A stretch of DNA of 64,000 bases from Stappia sediminis (GTDB lineage: Bacteria; Pseudomonadota; Alphaproteobacteria; Rhizobiales; Stappiaceae), in assembly GCF_009826895.1 (NCBI RefSeq), contig NZ_WUMV01000003.1, positions 1 to 64,000 of the forward strand, in the 5' to 3' direction. This document shows positions 1 through 9,394 of this stretch, in pieces. Position 1 is the first letter of the stretch. Each line of letters opens with the position of its first letter. The position numbers and the translations under genes were made by a program. The notes under the pieces were generated by a model. It saw only the letters and a list, made by a program, of their open reading frames with translations. It was not told where the DNA came from and did no database searches.

Positions 1-427
1 TGGCAATGGCGAGCTAACATATTGGAATCGTTCAACTCACCAGTGACTCAGATGCCTGTCGGGTGCGCCATCTCCTTCCCATCATTTGCGCCCAACCATC
101 TGAAATCATTGGACTAACCAAAGTCGCGAAAATCGTTCGCGCCTAAGGGTAGACCAAATGGTAGACCAAAAGTGCGTCAACGCCATGTGTACATTCCAAT
201 CAACTGCTATGGGCAAAATGTAACCATGAAACATTATTGTTTGAATCGGGAATAGACCCTCGGACACCGAGGGGAACTTAGGCTGGGACAGGAGCGCTTT
301 AAGGCTTTCGAGAAGTACTCCCCCTGAGCTGCTACGACTGCGAAAATTGGACGTTTTCACTTCAAATTGCCTGAAGCGTTGCCCCATAGATCAGCGATAG
401 GTGAAACGAGGACGGAGCATGTCTTCG
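1..427. other. Gene-free left end of island
   Basis: I see no convincing gene here. The only structured part is the inverted copy of the tRNA/integrase junction at 55-181, listed separately. The other open frames are short, lack a good ribosome-binding site and resemble no family I recognise. The kinase gene on the minus strand ends at 428, so 182-427 is its downstream region. The DNA is less GC-rich than the lipid locus further right, in keeping with a transferred island. Confidence 0.5.
55..181 (+). repeat. Left arm of 127-bp inverted repeat (tRNA end plus integrase start)
   Basis: This stretch is, base for base by my reading, the reverse complement of 5746-5872. It starts with the last 16 bases of a tRNA-Arg gene including the encoded CCA (55-70). 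It continues through the segment between tRNA and integrase, and ends with the first 8 codons of the integrase (ATG at 158, MVDQKCVN), here on the plus strand. After base 181 the sequences diverge, so this is a broken-off copy of an attachment-site/integrase junction. A normal integrated element would leave a direct repeat, so the inverted layout is odd. It may record an inversion, or a second related element inserted in opposite orientation and later deleted. Confidence 0.9.
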
Positions 428-2569
428 TTAGTTTCGAGTACCCCTGCAGCGTGGGTACTGCGAGCACCCCCAGAAACGCCCATATCGCCCAGTTCGACGC
501 CGCATTGACGAACCGCAACGCGGGCAACTCGGAACACCACCAATGTTAGAGGCGCGGGGTGGATTAGTTGGCGTGGCGCGTGGTGGTGCCCTTGGCGGCT
601 GTGGTACGGGTTGTGGTGTCGATGTGACCGATAGAGACACAGTAGAGGCCGGAACAGAAGCGCCCAGAGCCTTCAAGTCCTGTTCCGCCTGCGCGCGAGC
701 ACTGAGAGCCTCAATGATCGCCCTGTCGCTTCGTGCTTTAGCGGGCAATGCATCGAGACGCGAGCGCGCGTTTCGTAGCGTACCCAACCCATTTCGGATG
801 GTCGACTCTAGTTTGGCTTTCTCTGCTGCAAAGCGTCCGCGCAGCGCCCGTTCGTCAGCAACGTCTTGAGCGTTCGGCGTTCGGTCATACTTGAAGCGCG
901 ATTCGTGCCTGCGACGCCAGTCCATGAGCTTACCTGTCATGACGTCGCCAAAGCCCGGAACGCGTAAAATGGCAGCGCGATTTACATCGGCGGCAGTTTC
1001 GATACCAAATGAAATCAGCGTCGCTGTTTTGGCTGGTCCGATCCCCGATATGGCCGCGCGCCGGATCGAGAATTTATCTAGATAGGCCTGTCGCTGGCGG
1101 GACTCGCGATTGGATTTTAAAATCATCAATTCGCGAGTTAACGCTTCCTCATGGCCTTTATAGGCAGTAATTGCGGCGTCTAGATCACCGCGCACTCTCA
1201 CAACCTCAGTCACACCATTTCGTTGGACAAATGCGTCCAACTCGCGCTGTATCTTTTTGTCTGCTGCTTTGAAGGCTTGCAGGAATGGACCTGTATCCAC
1301 CGAGCGATCAGAAAACGTGGCCCATCCCCAGAAAGCCAATATGCCCCAGATATAAAATGCCTGTGGAAAGTAGATGAATCCGGCGACAGCGCCGCCTATC
1401 ATTAGCAACCCCAATAAGGTGCGCCCGCTCTTGCCATTTTTTGCTGCATGCAATGAACTACTAGTTCGACTGGGGGATGGCGGATTAGGTAGCAAGTCCG
1501 CCACGGTTGGAAAGCGAAATGCAACTATCTCACGTATTGCCTGTTCCGTGCCGCGCGCATCAGTCGGAAAGTTTGGCGTAACAGCGGCCAAATCTGGGAA
1601 CATGTCAAAACCGCTGTTGCTTGTTAGATTGCACCACACGCAGCCCTTGGCATTGAGGGGGTAGTAGTGCGTCTTAACTTTGCTGCACCGGTTTAATGAG
1701 GCTTCCAGTTTGGACAGAGCTTGAATCCAGTCTAGTGCGCTTGGTCGTGCGCTCGGTTTCAAGCCGAATGCGCATTCGAACGCTCGAACGATGGGATCAG
1801 GGAATAGGTTCAGCGTCAGCGCGCCGGGTGGCGGGGTTGTCTGCGTTGTGGCTTGCCGGGTGAGCGAAAAGGCAAAACGGTTCTGCGCAATCGCTTCACC
1901 CATGGAAATATCAGGCCCCTTGTAGCGTCCGGCGTATGGGTGGCGCCCCATGAACAGCAGATGGAATATTGCAACGGCAAGGCCGAAGTTATCGTGTTCT
2001 ATTGTCCGCTCTACGGATGCAAGGTTTCTTCCATGAAGCTCGGGTGGTGTGAAATCCGGCACGCCAACAACACAGGGGTAAGACATGCCGTTTAGCCTAA
2101 ACTGGAAGCTATCGGCATCGATCAAGGCAACCGTGGCGTCCTGAGCAACAAGCACACCAGAATGGTTTAGATCTCCAATAACACACCCGGTCTGGTGCAC
2201 CGTCCCAACAGCCCGTGCAACGTTTAGTGCTGCATGAATAATAAACCGGTAGTCCGCATTGGGAAAATGTCGTTGGCGCGACTTCGGGCTGTATAGCTCA
2301 TGCAGTGGGCGATAGCCCGACACTAGCCGCATTACAAAGCCGAGAAAGTTTCCCTGCCGGTCGGTAACCACATCATCGGGATAGGCAATAAGGTTAGTTT
2401 TTACTGCAAGTCCTTGGCTTACCATCGCGCGAACCTTAGATTCCCTCTTGGCGCGCAGACTGGCATTGTAAATTTTAATAGCTAGATCCGACTGACCTTT
2501 GATCGCATAGACCTCACCTTCGCCGCCCTTGCCAATCGACTTGGCGACGGAAATCCGCTCCTTTCTCAT
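428..2569 (-). CDS. YegI-like protein kinase with HhH and C4 zinc finger (TerY-P triad)
   Basis: Membrane-anchored Ser/Thr-type kinase, third gene of a VWA-PP2C-kinase triad. The glycine loop is at residues 13-18 (GKGGEG), the ATP lysine is K32 (LAIK), the catalytic-loop Asp is D133 (GDLNHSG, where the usual Lys and Asn are replaced), and the metal site is D151/D153 (IDADSF in place of DFG). A hydrophobic stretch lies around residues 380-415, then a helix-hairpin-helix region (GIGPAKTATL, VPGFGDV) with coiled-coil character, then a proline-rich linker and a C-terminal topoisomerase-type zinc finger (CPRCG with two later Cys). This order matches the TerY-P kinases and E. coli YegI as I remember them. 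I chose ATG at 2569 (AAGAAG upstream); a GTG at 2584 is also possible. Stress or defence signalling is inferred from the family. Confidence 0.82.
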   Translation of the reverse strand: MRKERISVAKSIGKGGEGEVYAIKGQSDLAIKIYNASLRAKRESKVRAMVSQGLAVKTNLIAYPDDVVTDRQGNFLGFVMRLVSGYRPLHELYSPKSRQRHFPNADYRFIIHAALNVARAVGTVHQTGCVIGDLNHSGVLVAQDATVALIDADSFQFRLNGMSYPCVVGVPDFTPPELHGRNLASVERTIEHDNFGLAVAIFHLLFMGRHPYAGRYKGPDISMGEAIAQNRFAFSLTRQATTQTTPPPGALTLNLFPDPIVRAFECAFGLKPSARPSALDWIQALSKLEASLNRCSKVKTHYYPLNAKGCVWCNLTSNSGFDMFPDLAAVTPNFPTDARGTEQAIREIVAFRFPTVADLLPNPPSPSRTSSSLHAAKNGKSGRTLLGLLMIGGAVAGFIYFPQAFYIWGILAFWGWATFSDRSVDTGPFLQAFKAADKKIQRELDAFVQRNGVTEVVRVRGDLDAAITAYKGHEEALTRELMILKSNRESRQRQAYLDKFSIRRAAISGIGPAKTATLISFGIETAADVNRAAILRVPGFGDVMTGKLMDWRRRHESRFKYDRTPNAQDVADERALRGRFAAEKAKLESTIRNGLGTLRNARSRLDALPAKARSDRAIIEALSARAQAEQDLKALGASVPASTVSLSVTSTPQPVPQPPRAPPRATPTNPPRASNIGGVPSCPRCGSSMRRRTGRYGRFWGCSQYPRCRGTRN

Positions 2570-2586
2570 GAAGACTTCTTGCACGG

Positions 2587-3360
2587 TCAGTCCCCGGAAA
2601 TGAGGATCAGCGTTTTGTCATCATCAGTGCGCTCGCAAACCGATGGACCAGCAAGATAGTTGGCTAATTTCGCAGATAACTCGATAAGACGCCCTTCATC
2701 TATGGCTGCGTCAACGGGGCGCATCATCGGTTCAAAGAAGCGGGGATGCGCAACCTGCTCCAGATGTGACAATGCCAGATCACCCACACCATCCGAAAAT
2801 ATCGCGAACGCATCATGTTTCCGGTGCTGACGAGCGAGGTTTAGACGTGGTGCCGGGTCATCAGTCACAAAGTAAGTGCTAGACGCATACTCTCCATTTT
2901 CAGGCCAACAGAGCACATCCCACTCCGCATCTCTCCTGCCAACAATGGCGCTATCGCCAACGTGCAACGTCAACACTTCTACCGGCGATACAAGGATTGC
3001 GGCCAAGGTTGCCGCGAATTGTCGTCGCGTGCTACCGCGTCGGTTGGCTATATCCGCAATTTGGTCCCGCAGCTCATCAACCCAATCCGCCAATTCGTCG
3101 TCACTTGGCAATTCCGATTGGCCGCGTAACCTCTCGCGAAAACGGGTCGTTAGAAAACGGCAAATAAGCCATGCACCATATGCACCGAATTGCGCGCTAC
3201 CTGCGCCATCCGACACAACTGCGAAAATATGGTCATCCCCGATCAGCGAAACGGAGTAAGCGTCTTGAAGCCTGTCACCGGATCGAAGGTGGGATGTGCC
3301 AATTACGGACGCGGTCGCCCATTTCCATATCAAGTCGTCACCCCGCAACCGCCCAGCCAT
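2587..3360 (-). CDS. PP2C-family phosphatase (YegK-like, TerY-P triad)
   Basis: Metal-dependent Ser/Thr phosphatase expected to reverse the action of the neighbouring kinase. PP2C hallmarks are visible in order: a QDAY segment near the N-terminus, SDGAGSA (first metal Asp), [18 protein letters not shown] (second metal Asp) and a C-terminal DDDKTL. The length, about 257 residues, fits a stand-alone catalytic domain. The ATG at 3360 overlaps the end of the upstream VWA gene by 23 bp, and the stop codon lies just before the kinase start, so the three genes look translationally coupled. An upstream ATG at 3381 is possible, with more overlap. The target is unknown; the triad partners are the best guess. 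Confidence 0.85.
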   Translation of the reverse strand: MAGRLRGDDLIWKWATASVIGTSHLRSGDRLQDAYSVSLIGDDHIFAVVSDGAGSAQFGAYGAWLICRFLTTRFRERLRGQSELPSDDELADWVDELRDQIADIANRRGSTRRQFAATLAAILVSPVEVLTLHVGDSAIVGRRDAEWDVLCWPENGEYASSTYFVTDDPAPRLNLARQHRKHDAFAIFSDGVGDLALSHLEQVAHPRFFEPMMRPVDAAIDEGRLIELSAKLANYLAGPSVCERTDDDKTLILISGD

Positions 3361-4015
3361 CCGGGGCTGCTGGATTCGCAAGCGAAACAGCGTCGCCGGG
3401 ATTGGACTGTGAGACTGCGCTAAGTGAACTAGACAGCCACTGGAACAATTCCTTGAAGGCCAAACCCTTGAGCTTGAGTGGCTGGCGGGTGGTTATCTGA
3501 CTAAGAACACCCATATCCGCTTGATCAACTCCTACGGCATAGAACATGAACTCTTTACGCTCCTCACCTTCATGCACACGCCTCTTGGCTTCCGCCCAGC
3601 TATCGGTTGGGGCGCCATCGGTAATCAGGAACACCCAAGGACGGTAATATTTCACGCCATTTTCACGGTACCTGTCTTTACGTTGGCGCAGCATGTCTAG
3701 GCCGGTCACAATAGCTTCACCCATTGGCGTTGTGTTGTTCGCTTCAAGAGTTTCGGGATAGAAGTGATCCACAGTGGCGAAGTCGGATTTAACTTCGACC
3801 GGTCCAAAAGTGACCATTGCCAATTCGACGCGTTTTGAGGCCATCGGGTCATTCAACAATTCTTGCCGAAGCGTTCCTAAACCCTCATTTAGTTGGGAAA
3901 TTGGCATCCCACTCATTGAATATGACGTATCCAACAAAAGAATAACTGGGCACCGCTGCTCCGGATTTTCCGCAAATTCTGCATCATTGAATGGTTGCTG
4001 CTCAAATTCGTCCAT
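3338..4015 (-). CDS. VWA-domain protein (TerY/YegL-like)
   Basis: Single von Willebrand factor A domain protein of 225 residues. The metal-ion-dependent adhesion site is complete: D29-T-S31-Y-S33 (DTSYSMSG), the Thr of NTTPMG, and the Asp of ITDGAPTD. It starts the triad followed by PP2C and kinase, the arrangement described for TerY-P systems and for yegL-yegK-yegI in E. coli. No signal peptide is seen, so it is probably cytoplasmic. By family analogy it is an adaptor or scaffold whose phosphorylation state is set by the two downstream enzymes. No tellurite-resistance genes (terB, terD) are visible in the window. Confidence 0.85.
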   Translation of the reverse strand: MDEFEQQPFNDAEFAENPEQRCPVILLLDTSYSMSGMPISQLNEGLGTLRQELLNDPMASKRVELAMVTFGPVEVKSDFATVDHFYPETLEANNTTPMGEAIVTGLDMLRQRKDRYRENGVKYYRPWVFLITDGAPTDSWAEAKRRVHEGEERKEFMFYAVGVDQADMGVLSQITTRQPLKLKGLAFKELFQWLSSSLSAVSQSNPGDAVSLANPAAPDGWAVAG

Positions 4016-4626
4016 TGGCTTTCCTTATCGTCTCGGTGCCGGAAATGGTAACAGGCTCAGTTGATTTTAGTTCCTTATCACAACCATTAAGTTCCGCTAG
4101 GTCAAGAATTGCGCTATCCGAATTTTTGGCCCAAAGTTTGAGCTAGATACCCCCTTCGATGGAGTTACATCAACGGGCTGCCGTAAAAGGCGATCACAGA
4201 ACGTCGCCCAAGATTGGTAATGTGCCTAGCATCATGACATTGCAAGATAATTTTTTGGAGGCAAAATGAGGTTGGGGCGATCTCTATACCACCACTATGC
4301 CGCGCAATTTGCCTTCACCATTCTGTAATCGCGTGTGTTTCGCCTTTCAACACTTTCAGCGGCGAACGATAACCTTGAAGGTGACGCGAATAAAAAAGAA
4401 AGTTACCGCTAATCGAGTTCGTGCATTTTGACATCTCAGTGACATCGGCCGCGAGCGTAGAGCAGACAGGAACCGATAAAGCGGCCATTTAAACTATGCT
4501 GCGCAGATCGATAAGCAGGCGAGTTAAAAGGCTGATCTACTTGGTGCTTCAGAGTTGATTTTGTCATAAAGGCCGACAGATGGCGCCTCACGAACAGCCA
4601 CTGAGGCGCAATCAAGATTTTCAAAG
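4016..4626. other. Gene-free stretch between triad and integrase
   Basis: About 610 bp with no convincing coding region on either strand; short open frames overlap the integrase end and have no family resemblance. The left part must hold the promoter of the VWA-PP2C-kinase operon, which reads away to the left, but I cannot point to firm -35/-10 boxes. The base composition is mixed and clearly lower in GC than the lipid locus. A deleted or decayed island gene could lie here, but nothing recognisable remains. Confidence 0.5.
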
Positions 4627-5769
4627 TTAAATTTGCGTAATCTTTGCCATCCACGACGCTTTCACCGATATGGGGTAGCCATCTCCATAAGATCGTCCAA
4701 CGTTTTTGCTGGACCAACCGCCTATTTCGTCGACAATTTCTGCAGGACATTCAACCGCGCGCAGCCTATCTCTGAGTGAGTGGCGAAACGAATGCACTAC
4801 CACACCGTCGGCGACATGGTTTGAGAGCCATCGATTGAGAGCGCTACTCGCATATGCCGCCTTGCAAATTGCCTCGCTGCAATATCGCGGGAACAAGAAA
4901 CGGCTTTCAGCATCCATAGACCGCGTTACGGCCCAAAGCGCTGCCCCTACAAGGGGTACGACGCGTTCGCTGCTAGGTGTCTTCAATCTGCGCCACGGAT
5001 GGGGACGGATAAGAAGATGTGGGTGCGGACCTTCGAGAATAACGTCGTCCTTTACAAGCCCAGCGGCCTCCGCCAAACGCAAGCCGGTATCTGAGACAAG
5101 CGCGATCAGGTGTCGCATATCATCGTTAACTCGTCTGCATTCGGTTTGAACTCTCTTCAATCCGTGATCAGAAATAGGTTTCCGTTTTTTAACTGACTCG
5201 GCAGTTCCAAGAAAAATTCCGGCGAATAATGGTGTAGTATCAAGTCCGTGCTCTGATGCTACAAACCGAAATATAGACCTGAATGAAGCGAATACGCGTC
5301 TCACGCTTGAATTTGATAATCCTCTAGCTGTTAAAGCGTCTCTATATTTTAATATTTCATCCCTTTTATATTGATCTATTCTGTGATTTCCGATAATATC
5401 TATAGCATAATTTATAGACCGAGCCGATGTATTCTCAAATACCTTTCCTCTGCCGTTGCCTTTCATCCTCAAATAGTAACTCAAAGCCTCCTTTAGCGTC
5501 GGCATCCGATCCTCCGCCTTTTTAAGGAGAGGGCGACCTATTTGGCTTCCCTGATAGGTGCCTTCGGAAAGCCTCAGTGCAACCCAGAACTCTTCAAGAT
5601 GCGTGAGCGTTGACCGAACCCGACTGCGAGCTACGCGAGCGGATCGAGTGCCTAGCGAAAATACAATTCGCGGGGTGGCGTAGTGCCTCTCGACATCCTT
5701 TGGAACGCGCTTTGAGAAATAATAGACGCCCCTCTTCCGGAACGTGTTGACGCACTTTTGGTCTACCAT
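4627..5769 (-). CDS. Tyrosine recombinase (phage-type integrase)
   Basis: Site-specific recombinase of 380 residues. The N-terminal part (RRGVYYFSKRVPKDV) resembles the DUF6538-type arm domain seen in many alphaproteobacterial integrases. The catalytic domain shows the first Arg in TGLRLAEA, the HxxR box in HSFRHSLRDR, a GGW segment and the nucleophile Tyr361 in GRSYGDGY, so it looks intact and active. It starts 88 bp downstream of the tRNA-Arg 3' end and reads away from it, the usual layout for an element integrated in a tRNA 3' end. The central part (about 5320-5480) is AT-rich compared with the surrounding chromosome. Its first 8 codons are repeated in inverted orientation at 158-181. Confidence 0.92.
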   Translation of the reverse strand: MVDQKCVNTFRKRGVYYFSKRVPKDVERHYATPRIVFSLGTRSARVARSRVRSTLTHLEEFWVALRLSEGTYQGSQIGRPLLKKAEDRMPTLKEALSYYLRMKGNGRGKVFENTSARSINYAIDIIGNHRIDQYKRDEILKYRDALTARGLSNSSVRRVFASFRSIFRFVASEHGLDTTPLFAGIFLGTAESVKKRKPISDHGLKRVQTECRRVNDDMRHLIALVSDTGLRLAEAAGLVKDDVILEGPHPHLLIRPHPWRRLKTPSSERVVPLVGAALWAVTRSMDAESRFLFPRYCSEAICKAAYASSALNRWLSNHVADGVVVHSFRHSLRDRLRAVECPAEIVDEIGGWSSKNVGRSYGDGYPISVKASWMAKITQI

Positions 5770-5856
5770 TTGGTCTACCCTTAGGCGCGAACGATTTTCG
5801 CGACTTTGGTTAGTCCAATGATTTCAGATGGTTGGGCGCAAATGATGGGAAGGAGA

Positions 5857-5872
<16 letters not shown>
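5746..5872 (-). repeat. Right arm of 127-bp inverted repeat / likely attachment site
   Basis: Exact inverted partner of 55-181. It covers the integrase start codon region, the intergenic segment, and the last 16 bases of the intact tRNA-Arg gene. The tRNA 3' end is the likely crossover segment. Together the two arms enclose the integrase and the signalling triad, about 5.8 kb in all. Confidence 0.9.
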
Positions 5873-5933
<61 letters not shown>

Positions 5934-6515
5934 AAGAGCCTTGCGATGACGCGATTTGGCAGGGATAACCCATCTGACTTCTAAGGGCAATTGCTTTGTC
6001 GGCCGGAACAGGATTGCTTGCATCAAGCGCAACACCCTCATCTTGAGGCAAGGATTTACCACTCATCTTGAACCTAAGGAAAGCCGGGGAAATGCGCCGA
6101 ACACCGCCTTAATACAAGCGCGCAAACCTGCGAAAAGGTGATACCCGACCCTTGAAAAACCCGAAGATTGTTCGAAAGGCTGCGGCGGAGATCGTGTTGC
6201 CAGCCGACGCAACGTTCCAGCACCGCAACCACGCCGGTGGGGAACGGGGATGCGCGAAGGCAACGCCGCTGCGAAAAATCCGTATTGACGCGAGCCGGCC
6301 ATTCCACTCGGTGCGGATTGGCTCTATTCAGTTGAAATGGCTGGCCGCACTTGCCTTTGAGTGCTGCGTCCCGCAAAAGCGCGGACACGCGAAATAAAAG
6401 GGTACACTGTCAGGTCCGGTCCCGTGGCAGAATGAATATGAATTGAGACCGATCGGCCTTTTCCGCATTCCGGCGACCCTGCGGATGCCGAACCCGGCCC
6501 GACAGGAGATTGGAT
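5934..6515. other. Gene-free stretch between tRNA-Arg and lipid locus
   Basis: About 580 bp with no convincing coding region. It must contain the promoter of the tRNA (reading left) and that of the ABC exporter (reading right). The short open frames here have no ribosome-binding site in a sensible place and no family resemblance. This marks the border between the low-GC island and the high-GC lipid and glycan locus. Confidence 0.45.
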
Positions 6516-8240
6516 TTGAAAAAAGCTTCGCCCACAATGGGCATGCTTATCCTGTTCCGCTTTTTGATCAGCGAAGGGAACATTCTGCGCGACCCCGTGC
6601 TCCTATTTGCGCTGCTGGCGAGCATTGCGCGCGGTGGAATGATCTTCTCCGTCAATGAACTTGCCGGCGGCAGTCGGAACCTCGAATACATAGTGCTGTT
6701 GCTGGCGTGTATCGCCGCGACCCTGACGTTTTCCTTCATGGCAAGGATGCGCAATTTCCGCCTCGTCGAGGCGACGAAAAACAAGCTGCGCGTGCGCCTC
6801 AGCCGCCAGTTGCTGCATGCAAGCGCGTCATTTCTGAGCAAACACGACCACGGCAAGGTCTATTCCATCGTGACCCAGGAGGTGAACCGGGCAACACGCG
6901 CGGCGGTGAACCTGATCCAGTCTCTCGAGGCGATATTCCTGATCGCCCTGTGCATCCCCTATCTCCTCTATCTTTCCTGGGAAAGCGGGCTGATAACCAT
7001 CGCCGTGGTGTGCCTGGGCGCCTCCGGATACATCCTCGCGCAACGCCCCGCCCAGTCCACCGCCGAGGAAGCCTCCAAGACCGAGTGGCTGTTCTTCGAC
7101 CGAGTGAACGACATCCTCCGCGGCTACAAGGAGCTGCGCCTGCGATACGAGCGAAAGCGGGCCTTGCAGGAGGATGTCGGGCGTATCGTCAAACGCAATT
7201 TCGATCTCACGGTCGCCGCCGAACGGCTCTACGGCTTCGGCCAGGTCATGGCGCAAGGCGCGATGATGCTTCTGTTGACGATGATCGTCGTCGGCTTGCC
7301 GCTCGTTGCCGGCACGGACACTTCAACCGTGCTGCAGATCATGACCGTCGTCCTGCTGGCCTACGGCCCTATCGAAACGGTTCTCGGAAACCTTTCGACG
7401 TTTTCGCGTGCGACCGTTTCCATGCGGCTTATCGACGAACTGCAGCAGGACCTCGCATTGGAAGCCGAAAGCAACGCAGGAAAACCGCATACGCTGAAAC
7501 CTTCGTTCAACTCGATCATGCTGGAAGGCCTGACGGTGACGCTTTCCAACGCCATCGGCGACAAGGAGAGCGGAGAAACCTTCGTAACCGGGCCGATCGA
7601 CCTCGAATTGAAGCCGGGCGAAGTCGTCTTCGTATGCGGTGGCAACGGGGCGGGCAAATCCACCTTCCTTTCGCTGCTGACCGGACTCAGGAAACCCGAC
7701 GGCGGGCGAATCCTCCTCGACGGTGAATTGGTCGACGATAAGTCGATGAGTGCCTACCGCGAGCTTTTCAGCGCCGTCTTCAGCGAGTTTCACCTGTTTT
7801 CCAAGCTTTACGGCCTGACCGGGGAAGAGCGTGAAGCGCTCGGCCTGAGGATGGGCGAGATGGACATTACCCATCGTGTAACGATCGACGGCGACAGCTT
7901 CTCCACGCTTGCGCTGTCGACCGGGCAAAAACGGCGCCTGGCACTGGCCATCGCTCTTGCCGAGAAGCGCCCGATCATCGTTCTCGACGAGTTCGCTGCC
8001 GACCAGGACCCGGAAAGGCGCAAGCTTTTCTACGATATTCTCGTCCCGCAAATGGCGGCCGACGGCCATCTCGTGATCGCCGTCACGCACGACGAACACT
8101 GCTTCGACAAATGCGACAGGCTGATCAGGATGGACGCCGGCAAGATCGTTTCCGACACCCGCCCCGGGCGCTCCGGCATCGACCTTTCGGCAAGCGAAAA
8201 CGAACCGAGGCAGCTTGAATCCGCCGCCGCGGATCGTTAG
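6516..8240 (+). CDS. Cyclic-peptide-type ABC exporter (PvdE/SyrD/YojI-like), fused TMD-NBD
   Basis: Inner-membrane half-transporter of about 574 residues. The N-terminal half holds the exporter membrane domain with several hydrophobic helices. The ATPase domain follows: Walker A GGNGAGKST (around residue 375), signature LSTGQKRRL (around 466), Walker B IIVLDEF, D-loop AADQDP, and switch His in AVTHDEH. The LSTGQ signature and the Cys-rich end of the domain are typical of the PvdE/SyrD/YojI family, which exports peptides or siderophore precursors. I place the start at TTG 6516, 7 nt after AGGAG; the TTG at 6510 lies too close to that site. No peptide synthetase is nearby, so the cargo is probably a product of the neighbouring lipid/glycan genes or unrelated. 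Confidence 0.82.
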   Translation: MKKASPTMGMLILFRFLISEGNILRDPVLLFALLASIARGGMIFSVNELAGGSRNLEYIVLLLACIAATLTFSFMARMRNFRLVEATKNKLRVRLSRQLLHASASFLSKHDHGKVYSIVTQEVNRATRAAVNLIQSLEAIFLIALCIPYLLYLSWESGLITIAVVCLGASGYILAQRPAQSTAEEASKTEWLFFDRVNDILRGYKELRLRYERKRALQEDVGRIVKRNFDLTVAAERLYGFGQVMAQGAMMLLLTMIVVGLPLVAGTDTSTVLQIMTVVLLAYGPIETVLGNLSTFSRATVSMRLIDELQQDLALEAESNAGKPHTLKPSFNSIMLEGLTVTLSNAIGDKESGETFVTGPIDLELKPGEVVFVCGGNGAGKSTFLSLLTGLRKPDGGRILLDGELVDDKSMSAYRELFSAVFSEFHLFSKLYGLTGEEREALGLRMGEMDITHRVTIDGDSFSTLALSTGQKRRLALAIALAEKRPIIVLDEFAADQDPERRKLFYDILVPQMAADGHLVIAVTHDEHCFDKCDRLIRMDAGKIVSDTRPGRSGIDLSASENEPRQLESAAADR

Positions 8241-8302
8241 GCCGCATCCCCGTCTGCACGAAAACAACGGTCGAAACCTTCGCCCCGTACCGCAGAGCAT
8301 CC

Positions 8303-9394
8303 ATGCCCTTGTACCTCGCCCTCGCGGCTTTTGTCGTTCTGATCCTCATCGCCGGCCTGGCGGTCGCCTACCTGCACTACCCGACGCGCAAGACGATCAT
8401 GCGCGCGCTCGATCCGAACTGGGGCAAGAGGGCGCGCGTGTTCGACTTCACGCGCGAAGAGGAAGAGCGGGAAGAACAGGACATGTTCGTCTCCTCGACC
8501 GTCATGCGCGACGGCTGCGACATCGTCTGGGACGAGTTCGACGACGAACCGCCGGCCGAACTCTTCAAGCCGCTTGCCGAAGGCACCGTGGTCTTCGTCA
8601 ACACGATGCATGCGCCGCGCTTCATAGAAGAGTTCCTGGACCGGATGCAGGGCCGCTTCGTGCTCGTCACCGCGCGCGAAAACAATTCGACTGCGGCTTT
8701 CGACGTTGAAAAGGTGCGCTCGTCGAACAAGGTGCTGCACTGGTTCATGGAGAACTTCGAGCTCGCCCCCTCCTGGCTCGACACCGGCTGGATCACCCCG
8801 CTTCCGCTCGGTCTCAACTATCACAAGCTCGACCCGGCAAGTCCCAACCAGTCCCGCGACATGGGCCTGCCGTCAAGGCCCGGCAACCAGCAGCTCACGA
8901 TGAAGGCGATCCGGGAGGAAATCCCGTCCTTTCGCGACAAGCCGCTGAAGGTCTACTGCAATTTCCACCTCAACATGGACACGTTCCTGCGCCACCCGCA
9001 TGCACGCAAACGCCATGAGGCGCGTGCCGAAGCGCGCGACAGCCTCAAGGCCAAGGGAGACCTGATCCTGTGGGAACCCCGGCAGGCGCCACGCAACAGC
9101 GTCTGGCTTCGCCACAGAGAAGTGTCGTTCGAGGCAAGCCCGCGCGGAAACAGCATAGACTGCCACCGAACCTGGGAAGCGCTGATCCTCAAATCCGTAC
9201 CGATCGTGAAGACAACCAGCCTCGATCCCATGTATGAAGGCCTGCCCGTCGCCATCGTCGAGGACTGGAGCGATGTCACGCCGGAGGCGATCGCGCGCTG
9301 GCACGAGGAGTTCGCGGACTGGTTTGACAAGCCGCTTCCGCCGGAGCTCTATTCGAACCACTGGATCAAAAGGTTTCACGCATTCAAGCCATGA
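8303..9394 (+). CDS. Exostosin-like (GT47-type) glycosyltransferase, membrane anchored
   Basis: 363-residue protein with a single N-terminal hydrophobic segment (residues 3-23, LALAAFVVLILIAGL) and a soluble domain. Near the C-terminus it carries GNSIDCHRTWEAL followed by KSVPIV and a conserved acidic EDW, which matches the nucleotide-sugar-binding end of exostosin-like GT47 enzymes. It would transfer a sugar to a glycan or lipid at the membrane. The stop codon overlaps the start of the next gene (ATGA at 9391), so the two are coupled. Donor and acceptor cannot be read from the sequence. Confidence 0.6.
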   Translation: MPLYLALAAFVVLILIAGLAVAYLHYPTRKTIMRALDPNWGKRARVFDFTREEEEREEQDMFVSSTVMRDGCDIVWDEFDDEPPAELFKPLAEGTVVFVNTMHAPRFIEEFLDRMQGRFVLVTARENNSTAAFDVEKVRSSNKVLHWFMENFELAPSWLDTGWITPLPLGLNYHKLDPASPNQSRDMGLPSRPGNQQLTMKAIREEIPSFRDKPLKVYCNFHLNMDTFLRHPHARKRHEARAEARDSLKAKGDLILWEPRQAPRNSVWLRHREVSFEASPRGNSIDCHRTWEALILKSVPIVKTTSLDPMYEGLPVAIVEDWSDVTPEAIARWHEEFADWFDKPLPPELYSNHWIKRFHAFKP

